A stretch of DNA of 52,864 nt from positions 1-52,864 of the forward strand of contig JADJSZ010000046.1 of assembly GCA_016711405.1 (NCBI GenBank), in the 5' to 3' direction. The stretch's first letter is position 1. Every line of letters starts with the position of its first letter. The translations under genes and the position numbers were made by a program. Shown here one piece after another: positions 30,760 through 39,321 of the stretch. A model generated the notes under the pieces. The model was not told the DNA's origin, made no database searches, and worked only from the letters and a program-made list of their open reading frames with translations. Origin of the DNA: Candidatus Hadersleviella danica (GTDB lineage Bacteria; Chloroflexota; Anaerolineae; Promineifilales; Promineifilaceae).

Positions 30760-31260
30760 TCAGCGGCTATCTTGCTTTACGTTTCTTTTCACTTCTTCTT
30801 CCTCCACACCACCCCCTACGTACACATCCACATGTTGGTTGCCGCAATAGGGGCACAAATTCCAGTGGAGTTCCATCAATTGGTCACAATCGAGGCAACG
30901 TTTGCGGAGGCGGGTGTGGCAGTGGGGGCACAAAATCCAATCTTTGTGGACAATGCGCGAACAGCCGGGGCAAATCGGCCGCTCCTCTATCTCTTGGAGC
31001 AACGCCTCCTCTTGCAAAGCGCGTTCATACGCTTCGGCAAGGGTTTCGGGCGGCCGTAGCACCAAATAAATAACCAGCCCCACCCCCGGCAGAGCGGCCA
31101 CGACAAGGCCAGCCAGCAGTTGGGCAAACAGGTCGCGGGTACGGCCGCGCATATCCCGAAACGCCCAAATAATGACACTCAGCCAGAGCGCGGCCAGCAA
31201 CGCCCCCAGCACGGCCAAGATAATATAGAGGTAAGAAACCAGCGTATCCAGAGATGCCAT
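30760..31260 (-). CDS. membrane protein with double zinc ribbon
   Basis: A 166-residue protein. The N-terminus has two TM helices (VSYLYIILAVLGALLAALWLS and a second at LLAGLVVAALPGVGLVIYLV), followed by a helical linker. The C-terminus has four Cys pairs (CPGC, CPHC, CLDC, CPYC), which make two rubredoxin-like zinc ribbons of the DZANK type. Such proteins are usually uncharacterised and may bind nucleic acid or protein at the membrane face. Gene intact. Confidence 0.8.
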   Translation of the reverse strand: MASLDTLVSYLYIILAVLGALLAALWLSVIIWAFRDMRGRTRDLFAQLLAGLVVAALPGVGLVIYLVLRPPETLAEAYERALQEEALLQEIEERPICPGCSRIVHKDWILCPHCHTRLRKRCLDCDQLMELHWNLCPYCGNQHVDVYVGGGVEEEEVKRNVKQDSR

Positions 31261-31286
31261 AGCGGGATTATAACAGGTTTAGGAGG

Positions 31287-31393
31287 GAGTGCTGAGTGCG
31301 GGGCAAAAAGTACGAGGCAAAAAGTACGAATTACGAAGTACGAAATCAGTGACGATGGGTGTCGTAATTCGTCCTTCGTAATTCGTACTTTAA
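31287..31393. repeat. heptamer-repeat hairpin (AGTACGA / TCGTAAT types)
   Basis: The left arm has aaagtacgaattacgaagt words, the right arm has cgtaattcgtccttcgtaat words ending in cgtacttt. They are the same words as the in-frame insert at 6325-6423. It lies just past the lipoprotein stop at 31394. Confidence 0.75.
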
Positions 31394-32671
31394 CTACTCC
31401 ACCACCACCACCAACGTCAGCGGCCGTGGCACAGCGATGCCAAGGCCAAAACTTTGGCCGCGCTCGTTTTGGATGAGCCACTCGGCCATGTACGTCCCCG
31501 TGCGTGTCGGCACGGTGATGGTGGCTGATAGTTCGGCGATAGCTCCGGGCACAATCGGCCGTGGCAGGGGTTGCACATCCACCTCCTCCACGCCCAGCGC
31601 CACGGGAACCAACTTATAGTCGGTCGTCCATGTGCAAGTGCCCACATTTTCCACCCGCCACGTCTTGGTGATGGTACTGCCCGCCGCCACGGCCGCGCCA
31701 TCGCCATAGCTCACATCGGCCACAAACAGCCCCTTGTCCTCGCACACCTCGGCCGAAACAGGGCGGGGGAGCAGGTCGTAATCCCAGCCCAAGGCCAAGC
31801 TATCCGTGCCCGTCCGCACCGTGACGGCCGCTTCGGTCGTCCATTGGCCGGGGGCGAGCAAGAGTTGGTTCGAGCCGCTATCTGCCTCCACAAAAACGCA
31901 ATACGTGCCATTGGCCAGCGAATCGAAAGTGAAACGGCCGTCCTGATCTGTCACCGTTTGCAACACAGCAGGCACGGGGCACGCCCCCACCCCCAAATTG
32001 ACCAGCACATGCTCCAGCCCCTGCTCGTTTGGTTCGCGCACGCCGTTGGCGCGGGCTTGGCCGCTGGCTTGGATTTGGCACCCAGCGGGCAAGGGGTCGG
32101 CCGTTTCGCTGGGGCGCACCGCGCACGCATCGTGCCACACCCAGCCGCCCAGTTGCATCACAAAAGCGGAGCCAGCCCCTTCGGCCAACATGGCCGCCTG
32201 AAAGGTGAAGCTCGTTTGCGCTTGGCCGTCGTTCACCCGCACCGTGTAAAAACCATCGGGCAAATCGGTGGGGTCTAGCACAAAATCGGCCGTGATGGGT
32301 TGGGTTTGGGGCAAACAGGGGGTTTCGTCCGACTGGCGAGCCTGCCAGCGCAGGCTAAATGTGCTCCCTTGGCGGCTCATTTGGGGTTCGGCGGGGGTGT
32401 AGCAGGGGCTGGGGAGCGTGCCGTGCAAACGGCCGCTAATCCCCTCGCCCGAAATCAGCACGGCCGCGCTCTCGGCCGTGACCACCACCTCCTCTGGCCA
32501 TGCCGTGGGCACGGGGCTGGGGGTGGCAGTTTCCACCACGGCGGGGGTGGGGGCATCGGCCGTGGGCGGGGCGGTACAAGCGGTGAGGAAGTAAAAAGTG
32601 AAAAGTAAAAGGTAGAAAGTGGCTATTTGGACAGAAGCAAGGTGGGGGAAGGGGTGCTTTTCACCTTTCAC
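31394..32671 (-). CDS. lipoprotein with SdrD-B-like and NBR1-type Ig-like domains
   Basis: Lipid-anchored surface protein. The start is GTG 32671 (MKGEKHPFPHLASVQIATF). The hydrophobic core of the signal peptide is TFYLLLFTFYFLTAC, with Cys as the lipid site. After a low-complexity TPSPVPTAW linker there is a beta-rich domain and a Cna/SdrD B-like domain (GVREPNEQGLEHVLVNLG, GRFTFDSLANGTYCVFVE). The C-terminal domain is NBR1-FW-like (STITKTWRVENVGTCTW, PGAIAELSATITVPTRTGTY). The signal-peptide core is encoded by the repeat at 32586-32620. It starts three bases after the M42 peptidase stop on the same strand, so translation may be coupled. No enzyme motif is seen. Confidence 0.8.
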   Translation of the reverse strand: MKGEKHPFPHLASVQIATFYLLLFTFYFLTACTAPPTADAPTPAVVETATPSPVPTAWPEEVVVTAESAAVLISGEGISGRLHGTLPSPCYTPAEPQMSRQGSTFSLRWQARQSDETPCLPQTQPITADFVLDPTDLPDGFYTVRVNDGQAQTSFTFQAAMLAEGAGSAFVMQLGGWVWHDACAVRPSETADPLPAGCQIQASGQARANGVREPNEQGLEHVLVNLGVGACPVPAVLQTVTDQDGRFTFDSLANGTYCVFVEADSGSNQLLLAPGQWTTEAAVTVRTGTDSLALGWDYDLLPRPVSAEVCEDKGLFVADVSYGDGAAVAAGSTITKTWRVENVGTCTWTTDYKLVPVALGVEEVDVQPLPRPIVPGAIAELSATITVPTRTGTYMAEWLIQNERGQSFGLGIAVPRPLTLVVVVE

Positions 32672-32698
32672 TGCTTACTTCTCACTCACTAAATAAGC
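32586..32698. repeat. AAAGTGA hairpin overlapping two coding ends
   Basis: Arms are agtaaaaagtgaaaagtaaa and cttttcacctttcactgctt, continuing acttctcac. One arm encodes the signal-peptide core of the lipoprotein; the other contains the last codons and stop of the M42 peptidase. Confidence 0.75.
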
Positions 32699-33721
32699 GG
32701 CCAGCAAGCGAGCGGTGTTGTCCAAAGCCTCGCGGTGGGTGCGCTCGTAGTGGTGGGAAGCATCCACGCCGGGGCCAACCAGAGCCATCGCCACATTGCC
32801 GCCCGCTTTCCAATACGCCTCGCCATCGGAGCTGTAGTTGGGGTAAATGTCGGTGCGGTGGGCGATGTGTCCCTCACGGGCCAATTTTTCCAGCCGACGG
32901 CGCAAGCCCGAGTGATAAGGGCCAGCCGAATCTTTGGCGCAAATGGTCACCGAAAATTCGTCCGATTGTTGGGCGGGGGCAACCACGGCCATATCAATGG
33001 AGATGAGTTCGGCCAAATTGGCGGGGAAACCCGTCGCCGCGCCGTGCCCCACTTCTTCGTAGTTGCTGATGTGAATGGTGGTGTCTTGGAGGGGGCGTTG
33101 GCCAGCGGCGTGGAGGGCTTGGATGGCTCCCAACATGGTGGCCACCCCTGCTTTGTCATCGAGGTGGCGCGAGCGGATAAAGCCGCTGTCGCTCAGTTCC
33201 ACGCGGGGATCCATGGCCACAAAATCGCCCACTTGGATACCGAGTTGCAGGACACTGTAGCTGGTGGGCACGCGCTCATCGAGCCGAATTTCCATGTTGG
33301 CATCGGTGCGTTTGGCGGTTAAATCATCGGCCGAGTGGGCATGGGCAGAGGCGGCCGTGGGCACAATCGAGCCGCGATAGGTGCGGCCGTCGCTGGTGAA
33401 CACCCGCACCCCCTCCCCTTCCACTGAGTTCCACACCCAGCCGCCGAGGCGGGTCATAGCCAGACGGCCGTTGGGCTTAATGCTCGAAACCATCGCCCCA
33501 AGGGTATCCACATGGGCTGTCAGAGCGCGGGGCGCATCGCTCCGCTCCCCTGCAATGGTTCCCGCCAGCAACCCCTTGGGCGACATTTCGAGCTGGACGT
33601 AGGGGGCAAACGCCTCTTGGACAAAGGCCATGGCGCGGTCGGTGTCACCCGTCGGGCTGGGGATGTTGAGCAGTTGAACCAAAAAGTCTACCATCTGGTT
33701 GACATCTATTTGTGTAGCCAT
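32675..33721 (-). CDS. M42-family aminopeptidase
   Basis: A metallopeptidase with a likely two-metal site. Start ATG 33721 is favoured over upstream alternatives because AAGGAG lies seven bases before it. Motifs: TAHVDTLGAM (first metal His/Asp), SRHLDDKAGVATML (bridging Asp), ISNYEEVGHG (catalytic Glu pair), ELISIDMAVV (Asp) and ASHHYERTH (His). At about 348 residues it is standard for glutamyl aminopeptidase/endoglucanase-like M42 proteins. The substrate is probably short peptides. It lies upstream of the lipoprotein with a three-base gap. Confidence 0.9.
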   Translation of the reverse strand: MATQIDVNQMVDFLVQLLNIPSPTGDTDRAMAFVQEAFAPYVQLEMSPKGLLAGTIAGERSDAPRALTAHVDTLGAMVSSIKPNGRLAMTRLGGWVWNSVEGEGVRVFTSDGRTYRGSIVPTAASAHAHSADDLTAKRTDANMEIRLDERVPTSYSVLQLGIQVGDFVAMDPRVELSDSGFIRSRHLDDKAGVATMLGAIQALHAAGQRPLQDTTIHISNYEEVGHGAATGFPANLAELISIDMAVVAPAQQSDEFSVTICAKDSAGPYHSGLRRRLEKLAREGHIAHRTDIYPNYSSDGEAYWKAGGNVAMALVGPGVDASHHYERTHREALDNTARLLAAYLVSEK

Positions 33722-34029
33722 GCGTTTGCTCCTTGGGGGGAAAAGGGAGAGAAGCGAGAAAAGAGAGGAGAGGGGTGTTTGTAAATAACGGTTTAGGGTT
33801 TGGGAATTATCCAAAATAATAGCATGGAGTTTTGATACTATCCATCGGGTTTATGAGGGTAGCGGATTGGGCGCAGAAAAAGAACCCAATGACACGGTGT
33901 CCGCACACCCTGTTTATATCACAACTCTGAGGACTGAATACAGGGGTTGGGGAGAAACCTCAAAGGTCTTCAAGACCTTTGAAGTTTGGCTACCAGCCAG
34001 CTCCCCAAGCAGAACCCAGAACCCAACAT
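33722..34029. other. gap with purine-rich repeat and the AAGACCTTTG hairpin
   Basis: 33735-33780 is GA-rich repeat DNA. A hairpin (caaaggtctt / aagacctttg, 33961-33981, extended to 33956-33986 with one mismatch) matches the family of the hairpin at 9463-9495. It lies 44 bp past the stop of the NACHT-FGE gene. No gene is seen. Confidence 0.55.
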
Positions 34030-36593
34030 TTAGGAGCCAGAAAAATGGGGAACACGCACCAAGCGCACACCCAAGTAGTTATCCCAGTCATGCGGACTGC
34101 TCCAACTGCTATTCAAAACGTGCGACCCGTTTAGTTCGTCATACCATGAACCGCCACACACAGCGAACTCCTTATCCTCATCATACCAAGAATTTGTCCA
34201 TTCCCAAACATTACCTGCCATATCGTGTGCTCCGCAATGTGCCACCCCCTTAGGAAATAGCCCTACAGCACTGGGGCGATCAATTCCCGCCTCACGGGTA
34301 TTGGCATATCCCTCCTCCCAATCCCCCCACGGGTAATTCCCCCCATTGGGATCCCTCGCCGCTTTTTCCCACTCTTCCTCCGTTGGCAAGCGGTAGCTTT
34401 TGCTTGTCACCTCACTCAACCAGCTTGCATACGCCTCTGCTTCGTACCAACTTACCCCCACTACGGGTTGGTTGGGTTGGTTAAAACGGACATCATCCCA
34501 GTAACGAGGCTGCTGCCATTGCTTCTTATCCCGCCATTTCCACCCCTCTTCTGACCATACCCTATCCCATTTGGTGGTATAACCCCCATCATCCACAAAA
34601 TACCAATATTGAGCATTCGTTACAGGGTATTTGGCTATCTCAAATCCAAAATCTACCACGGGCATGACGGCTGGCTCACGGTCAATAACTTCTTGTCTTG
34701 GATCGCCTAGAATGGTCAATATACTACCCACATTTGCCCGCAGACGAGGAGAAACAACTGGATATGCAAATTGCTCCCCAATGAGCGTGATCATACGAGG
34801 AATTAGTTCTTCACTTAAAGCAGGGTTGGTATTTGGCCATTCCAGCACGGCCGTACCCGCCAATTCAGTCCCTGCCCAAGCTACCTCACCTCCTTCGGGC
34901 AAACGTCGCCCTTCCAGTTCTCCCACCCCGGCCAAAAGCGTACCAACCGCTCGGCACGTTGGATAGATGTTACGCTAAGATAACCTACCAATAGCAGAAG
35001 CGGTTCCCACCACCAACTATCAAAGAGTGTTCCCTCGGCCAAAACGAATTCGGCTAATTTTGTATCATACCCAAGAACCTCGTCCATGTAGCGAGCTGCT
35101 AAAAATTCTTGGAAACCCAAGTGGATGAAGCGATAAACCCCCAATCGCTCTTCTAATAGGGTTCCCCGCTGGCGGGTAAGCCTGATAAAGTTATCCACCC
35201 ACGACCGTAGTCCCTCCTGCCCATTCAACAAGCGGCGCATATCTTGCTCATCAATCTCCCGCCCCTTATCCCCCTGTTGGTGCATGTGGAAAGCGAGAAA
35301 TTGCAACAATTCGCGATGTTGTACATAGTGTTGCCCTAAGTCATTGCGCACGGCCGTATCGGTTACATGGTCCGACTGAAGCATGTTGTCCACCGCTCGC
35401 TGAAATAGTTCCGCCCTATGTTCGGGCAGACGTCGGTCGCTGACATGGACTATGAGCAACATCCGCACCATCAGTGGCGAGGTAACCAGACGGTCTGCGT
35501 TATCTCCCCACCGTAGTTGACGTTCCGCCTCCATATGTTGAATGCCTGCAATAAGGTCATCCGCTTGCGCTTGGCAAATAGTGGGATTGAACTCCACGGC
35601 TGAATATGCCTGCCGAATTAGTTGGGCTACTTGTTCTTGGTTAAGCGGTTGCACCTGAATCTCGCGAAAGGAGCGTCCGAGAGCGGTGCGGTCTTTGTAA
35701 GCAGCCGTGCGACAAGTGACAATCACTTTTAACTCGGGTAGCCCTGCCACCAAATCCTCTATCTTTTGGCTCACCATCGCCCGCTCCTGCTCATTGGGTA
35801 CTTCGTCTAGTCCATCTAATAGTAAAATGACCTGTTGCCCCCGTACCAAAAGTTGGTCAAAAAAAGTGTGCAATGCGGAGTAGGCGGTCGTCTATCGCCG
35901 CTCTAGCAGGTAATGGGAAATAAAAAAGGCAAGGGTACGTTGCTCAGGCTGATTTTCTTGGTGGCGGCGCAAATGGTCGGCAAAACGGTTAAGGGGGAGG
36001 AGAATGGGCAGAGGTAATAAAAGAGGGGTTTTATTTACTGTTATGCCTCGCTTGCCCCGTGGAGGAAAGTTCAATTTTTGCTGGGCAAAGCGGATATTGT
36101 TTTCCCCCAACGCCCGTGCCAGTACCCACGTAAGGTGCATTAGCACGGTGCTTTTGCCACAGCCAGAGCCACCCGTCACTACCAAATGATTGCCTTGCTG
36201 GAGTAATTGGGTGAGGGAAATGGATTTGCTCCCTGTTTATTATTGCGGGCGGCCAAAGGAACATACACTTCGTCGAGGGGCAAATCCATCACGTTGCGCC
36301 CTGCCGCTGGATACCTGTTAGGCGAATGTGGCTGTTTTCGGCAACCACGGTGGCGAGGTAACGGCCGATTTCCGCCCGCATCTCCACGTCGCTCAACTTC
36401 ACCCCCTGCACTTGGTTAATAATCGCCGTCACATGGTTGTTCTCCCCCCCAATCACCATCTGCGCCGTGGATTCTTCCACATGGACAGAATGCGCCCCAT
36501 GCGTTTCAACTTTACCCCCGGCCGCCTCAAACGCGGCACAGGACATCAGCCCTTGCTCATATAATTTGCGAATTTCGTCAAAGGGTCGCTCAT
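34030..36593 (-). CDS. NACHT NTPase fused to FGE-sulfatase (C-type lectin-like) domain, disrupted by several frameshifts and one stop
   Basis: A STAND/NACHT protein read in pieces. The start is probably ATG 36593 (AGGAG upstream), with a SHOCT-like opening (DEIRKLYEQGLMSCAAFEAA) after a first shift. Shifts near 36560, 36295 and 36220 lead into Walker A GGSGCGKSTVLMHL. After a TAG at 35892-35894 in the same frame comes Walker B QQVILLLDGLDEVPNEQER, then the helical arm up to RFIHLGFQEFLAARYM. A shift near 34930 leads to the C-terminal domain: FEIAKYPVTNAQYWYFVDDGGY, YRLPTEEEWEKAAR, GNVWEWTNSWYD, GGSWYDELNGSHV, ending GVRLVRVPHFSGS. NACHT sensors with this C-terminal fold occur in bacterial conflict systems. 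The FGE-type fold is also the usual diversity-generating-retroelement target. The breaks make function uncertain. Confidence 0.8.
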
Positions 36594-36625
36594 GCGCCCG
36601 CTCCTGTGGTGGGGAATTGGAGAAG

Positions 36626-36958
36626 TTAAGGCAACATCAAGTGGGCGACGGATTCATCCACACCAAAGCGATGAATAATGGCTGAATACTCCCGTAGTAA
36701 ACCTTCAATGGCTTGGACAGAGCAATTGCCTACCCGCAACCAAATAAATTTGGGAGGCCACCCATATAACAAACTCATCTGCTGAAAATCAGAATCTTTC
36801 GAGACAATGGTGAAGCCATTTTGCTTGGCATACTCCCAAATCACCCCATCATCTGCTTCCCGCAAAGAAACTTCACGCACATGGACACTATCCGGATATA
36901 CATCGGCTAAAGTCCGCGTGAGGCGAGGGGGTAAGTTTTGGTCAAACAGCAAGCGCAT
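36626..36958 (-). CDS. DUF5615 PIN-like toxin component
   Basis: A 110-residue PIN-like protein starting MRLLFDQNLPPRL, the DUF5615 (Mut7-C/PIN-like) signature with the first acidic residue. It continues with EVSLREADDGVIWEYA and FTIVSKDSDFQQM, which supply further acidic residues. Usually paired with a DUF433 antitoxin; here the start overlaps the 3' end of a DUF433 gene by 17 bp, as expected for a toxin-antitoxin unit. Nuclease activity is inferred from the family. Confidence 0.85.
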   Translation of the reverse strand: MRLLFDQNLPPRLTRTLADVYPDSVHVREVSLREADDGVIWEYAKQNGFTIVSKDSDFQQMSLLYGWPPKFIWLRVGNCSVQAIEGLLREYSAIIHRFGVDESVAHLMLP

Positions 36959-37179
36959 AATCGGGCAGGGTGGCTAACTTCCGTTCGCGGTCGGCCGCAA
37001 AAGCAAGGCAAGCACGAATATCCTCGGCCGTGAGGTCGGGAAAATCAGCCAAAATCTCCCCCTCACTCATCCCCCCGCCAAATACTCCAGCACATCGGTC
37101 ACAGTCATGCGTGTGCCCCGAATGCACGGCTTGCCGCTCCGCTTGCCCGCTCAATGGTGATAAAGTGATGGTAATTCAT
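36942..37179 (-). CDS. DUF433 antitoxin-type protein, two frameshifts
   Basis: The start is ATG 37179 (MNYHHFITIERG). After a one-base loss the frame reads KRSGKPCIRGTRMTVTDVLEYLAGG. After another it reads MSEGEILADFPDLTAEDIRACLAFAADRER and ends LPDYALAV. This is the full DUF433 signature (GKPCIRGTR, EILADFPDLTxEDIRACL). At about 78 residues it is normal. It overlaps the DUF5615 gene and likely forms its antitoxin. Both breaks are near G runs. Confidence 0.75.
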
Positions 37180-37232
37180 GGGTAGATGATAACAAAAAGC
37201 GGCTGTCTTTCAACGCACAGTGATTTAGACAG

Positions 37233-37469
37233 TTAACTCCCCAACGTCTCCAAATCCGCCTCTAGTTCTGCCACCCCATAGTGGATGGGAATGCGGCGGC
37301 TGGCCAGCACCGCTTGAAACTGCCAGTGAGGCAATTGGGCCAACCGCGCCGCCTGCGCCAGCGTCAACCGCTCCTGCTGGAAAAGCAACACAGCAATTTC
37401 CTGATACATCTCGGCCGCTGATAAATGCGCCGCTTCTAAAAACTCATCGGCAATCATAAGAGCCATCAC
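37233..37469 (-). CDS. UPF0175 family small protein (antitoxin-like)
   Basis: A 78-residue protein with the family pattern AEMYQEIAVLLFQQERLTLAQAARLAQLPHWQF... IPIHYGVAELEADLETL, a helix-turn-helix-like UPF0175 domain. These proteins are usually antitoxin partners of DUF3368/PIN toxins; no PIN toxin is directly adjacent, but DUF433/DUF5615 genes follow 54 bp downstream on the same strand. Probably part of the same defence or stress cluster. Confidence 0.75.
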   Translation of the reverse strand: MMALMIADEFLEAAHLSAAEMYQEIAVLLFQQERLTLAQAARLAQLPHWQFQAVLASRRIPIHYGVAELEADLETLGS

Positions 37470-37547
37470 ATTCTCTCCTGTATGGGGATAATCTCGTCAC
37501 AGTATACCAAGGAACCACCCCATCGCCTATCCATTCCCGACCACTTC

Positions 37548-39074
37548 TCACTTCCCACTCTCCTTCCTTCTCCGCCGCCGTGTCTCCCCCTCCTCCTTCG
37601 GCGCACGGCGGGGTGGGAGCGGAGGCAGAGCAGGCAACTCCGTTTGCGAGACAAAGCCAGCCATAATGAGACGGCGCATTTCCGCATCAAGGGCAGGGTC
37701 GGTGGCAATGCCCTGATAGCTGGCCAAACACTCCTCCACCATCGCCGTGGCACGGCCGAGCAACGTTTGGTGTGGGGCGCTTTGCCACTTCTCACGGTTC
37801 GAGCGGTCGTAGACGGCGCTGGGCAAATACAGCTCTTGCGGCCAATACTTCAGGGTGTGCTCGGCCGTAATCAGATGTTGTTCGGCCAGCAATTGCCGCG
37901 CCAACCCAATCGTCGGCAAATCCTCCAGCAGTTGAATTTCGCGCACCAATTGCAACGCTTGGCCGCACACCTCATTGTCAAAAATCAGCTTGGGCAAGCT
38001 GAACACCAACACAAAATCCAACATGCCCGGCCCCGAAACGGAGTTGACACTGCTCAGGGCGGCCAGCAAGGCACTGCCAAAGGTCTCCGCGCCCGCTTGG
38101 GCATCCAGCATTTTGCTATCGCTGAGAGCCATGTACGCTTGGGTGGGCAGGCCGAGGTGCTTGCCCACGGCCGCATAAGCCATGTCCAGCCGCAACGCCT
38201 CGATGCCCAGCATGGGCGAGGTCGCCTCGCGCATGTGGAAGCTGGCGGGCGCACCACCGAACAATACGGGTGCGCCGGGCTTGATGATTTGGGCCATGGT
38301 GATGCCCGCCAGCACGTCGGCCGTGTGGAACACCGTCGCCCCCGTAATCGTCACGGGCGCAATCAGCCCCATCAGCGTCACAGGCACTATTTCGATGGGA
38401 ATGCCCGCCTCGACACAATCAATCATATTTTGGCAAGAATCTTCGCTGTAGCGGAAGTTGCCTGTGGCCGTAATCGTGAAGATGGACATCGGCCGAGCAA
38501 TTAAATCCGCCTTGTCAGCCCGAAACAGTTGCATCATCTCCGCCATGCGGGGCACCCCATGCTCGGTGAATGCGCCCGAGACAATCGGCTTTTTGGAGTT
38601 GACCAGCGACAAATAGAGCCGCCACGCATCCGACACTTGGGGTTCGATGTCGTCGTTGGTGGAAAAGGCGGTGGCTAAATAGGCGATGTGCTCAAGGCCG
38701 TCGGCGACGCGGATGTATTCGACGAAGTCGGCCGTGTTGGCCAGCCGCGTGTCCCCCGTGCGGTGATCTAGCACTTTCAGCCCACTGGAGGCGGGTACAA
38801 AATGGACGTTGTCGCCGCCAATTTCGGCATGGGGGCGGCCGTCGCGGTCATATAACGTAAACGATGAGGGGGCTTGTTCGATGGCCCAACGGACGACATC
38901 GGGTGGGAAGAGGAGGCGTTCACCGCTGGCATCAGTCTGGAAGCCGTGGTCGAGGAGGCGTTGGCGCAGGTCACGGCCGCGCACTTCCACGCCGATTTCG
39001 GCCAGAATGTGCAAGGCTTCCTCGACAATGCGGTTGATCATGTCGGGATGGAGGATGTTGAGGGTAGGGCGCAT
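37548..39074 (-). CDS. MttB-family methyltransferase (non-pyrrolysine type)
   Basis: A 508-residue TIM-barrel protein of the trimethylamine/glycine-betaine methyltransferase family that passes a methyl group to a corrinoid protein. Recognisable stretches: ASSGLKVLDHRTGDTRLANTAD, SGAFTEHGVPRMAEMM, FRYSEDSCQNMID, VTITGATVFHTADVLAGI, FGGAPASFHMREA and a C-terminal ICxLA-like helical region. There is no in-frame TAG, so it is of the pyrrolysine-free type, which includes MtgB for glycine betaine. No corrinoid protein gene is in the window. Together with the GcvT/sarcosine-oxidase pair it suggests use of methylated amines. The last residues are basic (TRRRRRKESGK). Confidence 0.87.
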   Translation of the reverse strand: MRPTLNILHPDMINRIVEEALHILAEIGVEVRGRDLRQRLLDHGFQTDASGERLLFPPDVVRWAIEQAPSSFTLYDRDGRPHAEIGGDNVHFVPASSGLKVLDHRTGDTRLANTADFVEYIRVADGLEHIAYLATAFSTNDDIEPQVSDAWRLYLSLVNSKKPIVSGAFTEHGVPRMAEMMQLFRADKADLIARPMSIFTITATGNFRYSEDSCQNMIDCVEAGIPIEIVPVTLMGLIAPVTITGATVFHTADVLAGITMAQIIKPGAPVLFGGAPASFHMREATSPMLGIEALRLDMAYAAVGKHLGLPTQAYMALSDSKMLDAQAGAETFGSALLAALSSVNSVSGPGMLDFVLVFSLPKLIFDNEVCGQALQLVREIQLLEDLPTIGLARQLLAEQHLITAEHTLKYWPQELYLPSAVYDRSNREKWQSAPHQTLLGRATAMVEECLASYQGIATDPALDAEMRRLIMAGFVSQTELPALPPLPPRRAPKEEGETRRRRRKESGK

Positions 39075-39109
39075 GGGATTTGGGATTTTATATTTGGATT
39101 GGGGATTTC

Positions 39110-39283
39110 GTAGTAACGACTTTAGCCGTCAATTGGGCGATTGTAGTGGGCGCGACCGTCTGTTGCAACGGGGAGGGCTGTTGTGATACTGTAACTTCTA
39201 ACTGACAACGAGCTTTCTCTAAAAGTCCCTCCGCGTTCTCCGCGCCCTCGGCGGTTATCCAAAACGGCTGAAGCCGTTACTAC
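39110..39283. repeat. inverted repeat pair flanking the upstream gap of the ABC operon
   Basis: gtagtaacgactttagccgt at 39110-39129 and acggctgaagccgttactac at 39264-39283 are complementary at 18 of 20 bases. The 134 bases between them hold ccgcgttctccgcgccctcg. This looks like a small foldback element; no transposase and no clear promoter are seen. Confidence 0.5.
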
Positions 39284-39321
39284 AATCTTACTCATTCACC
39301 CATTTACCTGAGGAGAAGAAT

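Noticed and set aside
33956..33986. The hairpin past the NACHT-FGE gene as a DGR-specific cruciform
   Set aside because: A near-identical hairpin follows the unrelated hydrolase at 9463-9495, so it is a dispersed repeat and not evidence for a DGR on its own.
35892..35894. Programmed readthrough of the TAG in the NACHT gene
   Set aside because: The gene also has several frameshifts, so the stop is more simply explained by error or decay.
37548..39074. A possible pyrrolysine-coding mttB
   Set aside because: The frame is fully open over 508 codons with no in-frame TAG, so pyrrolysine is not needed.
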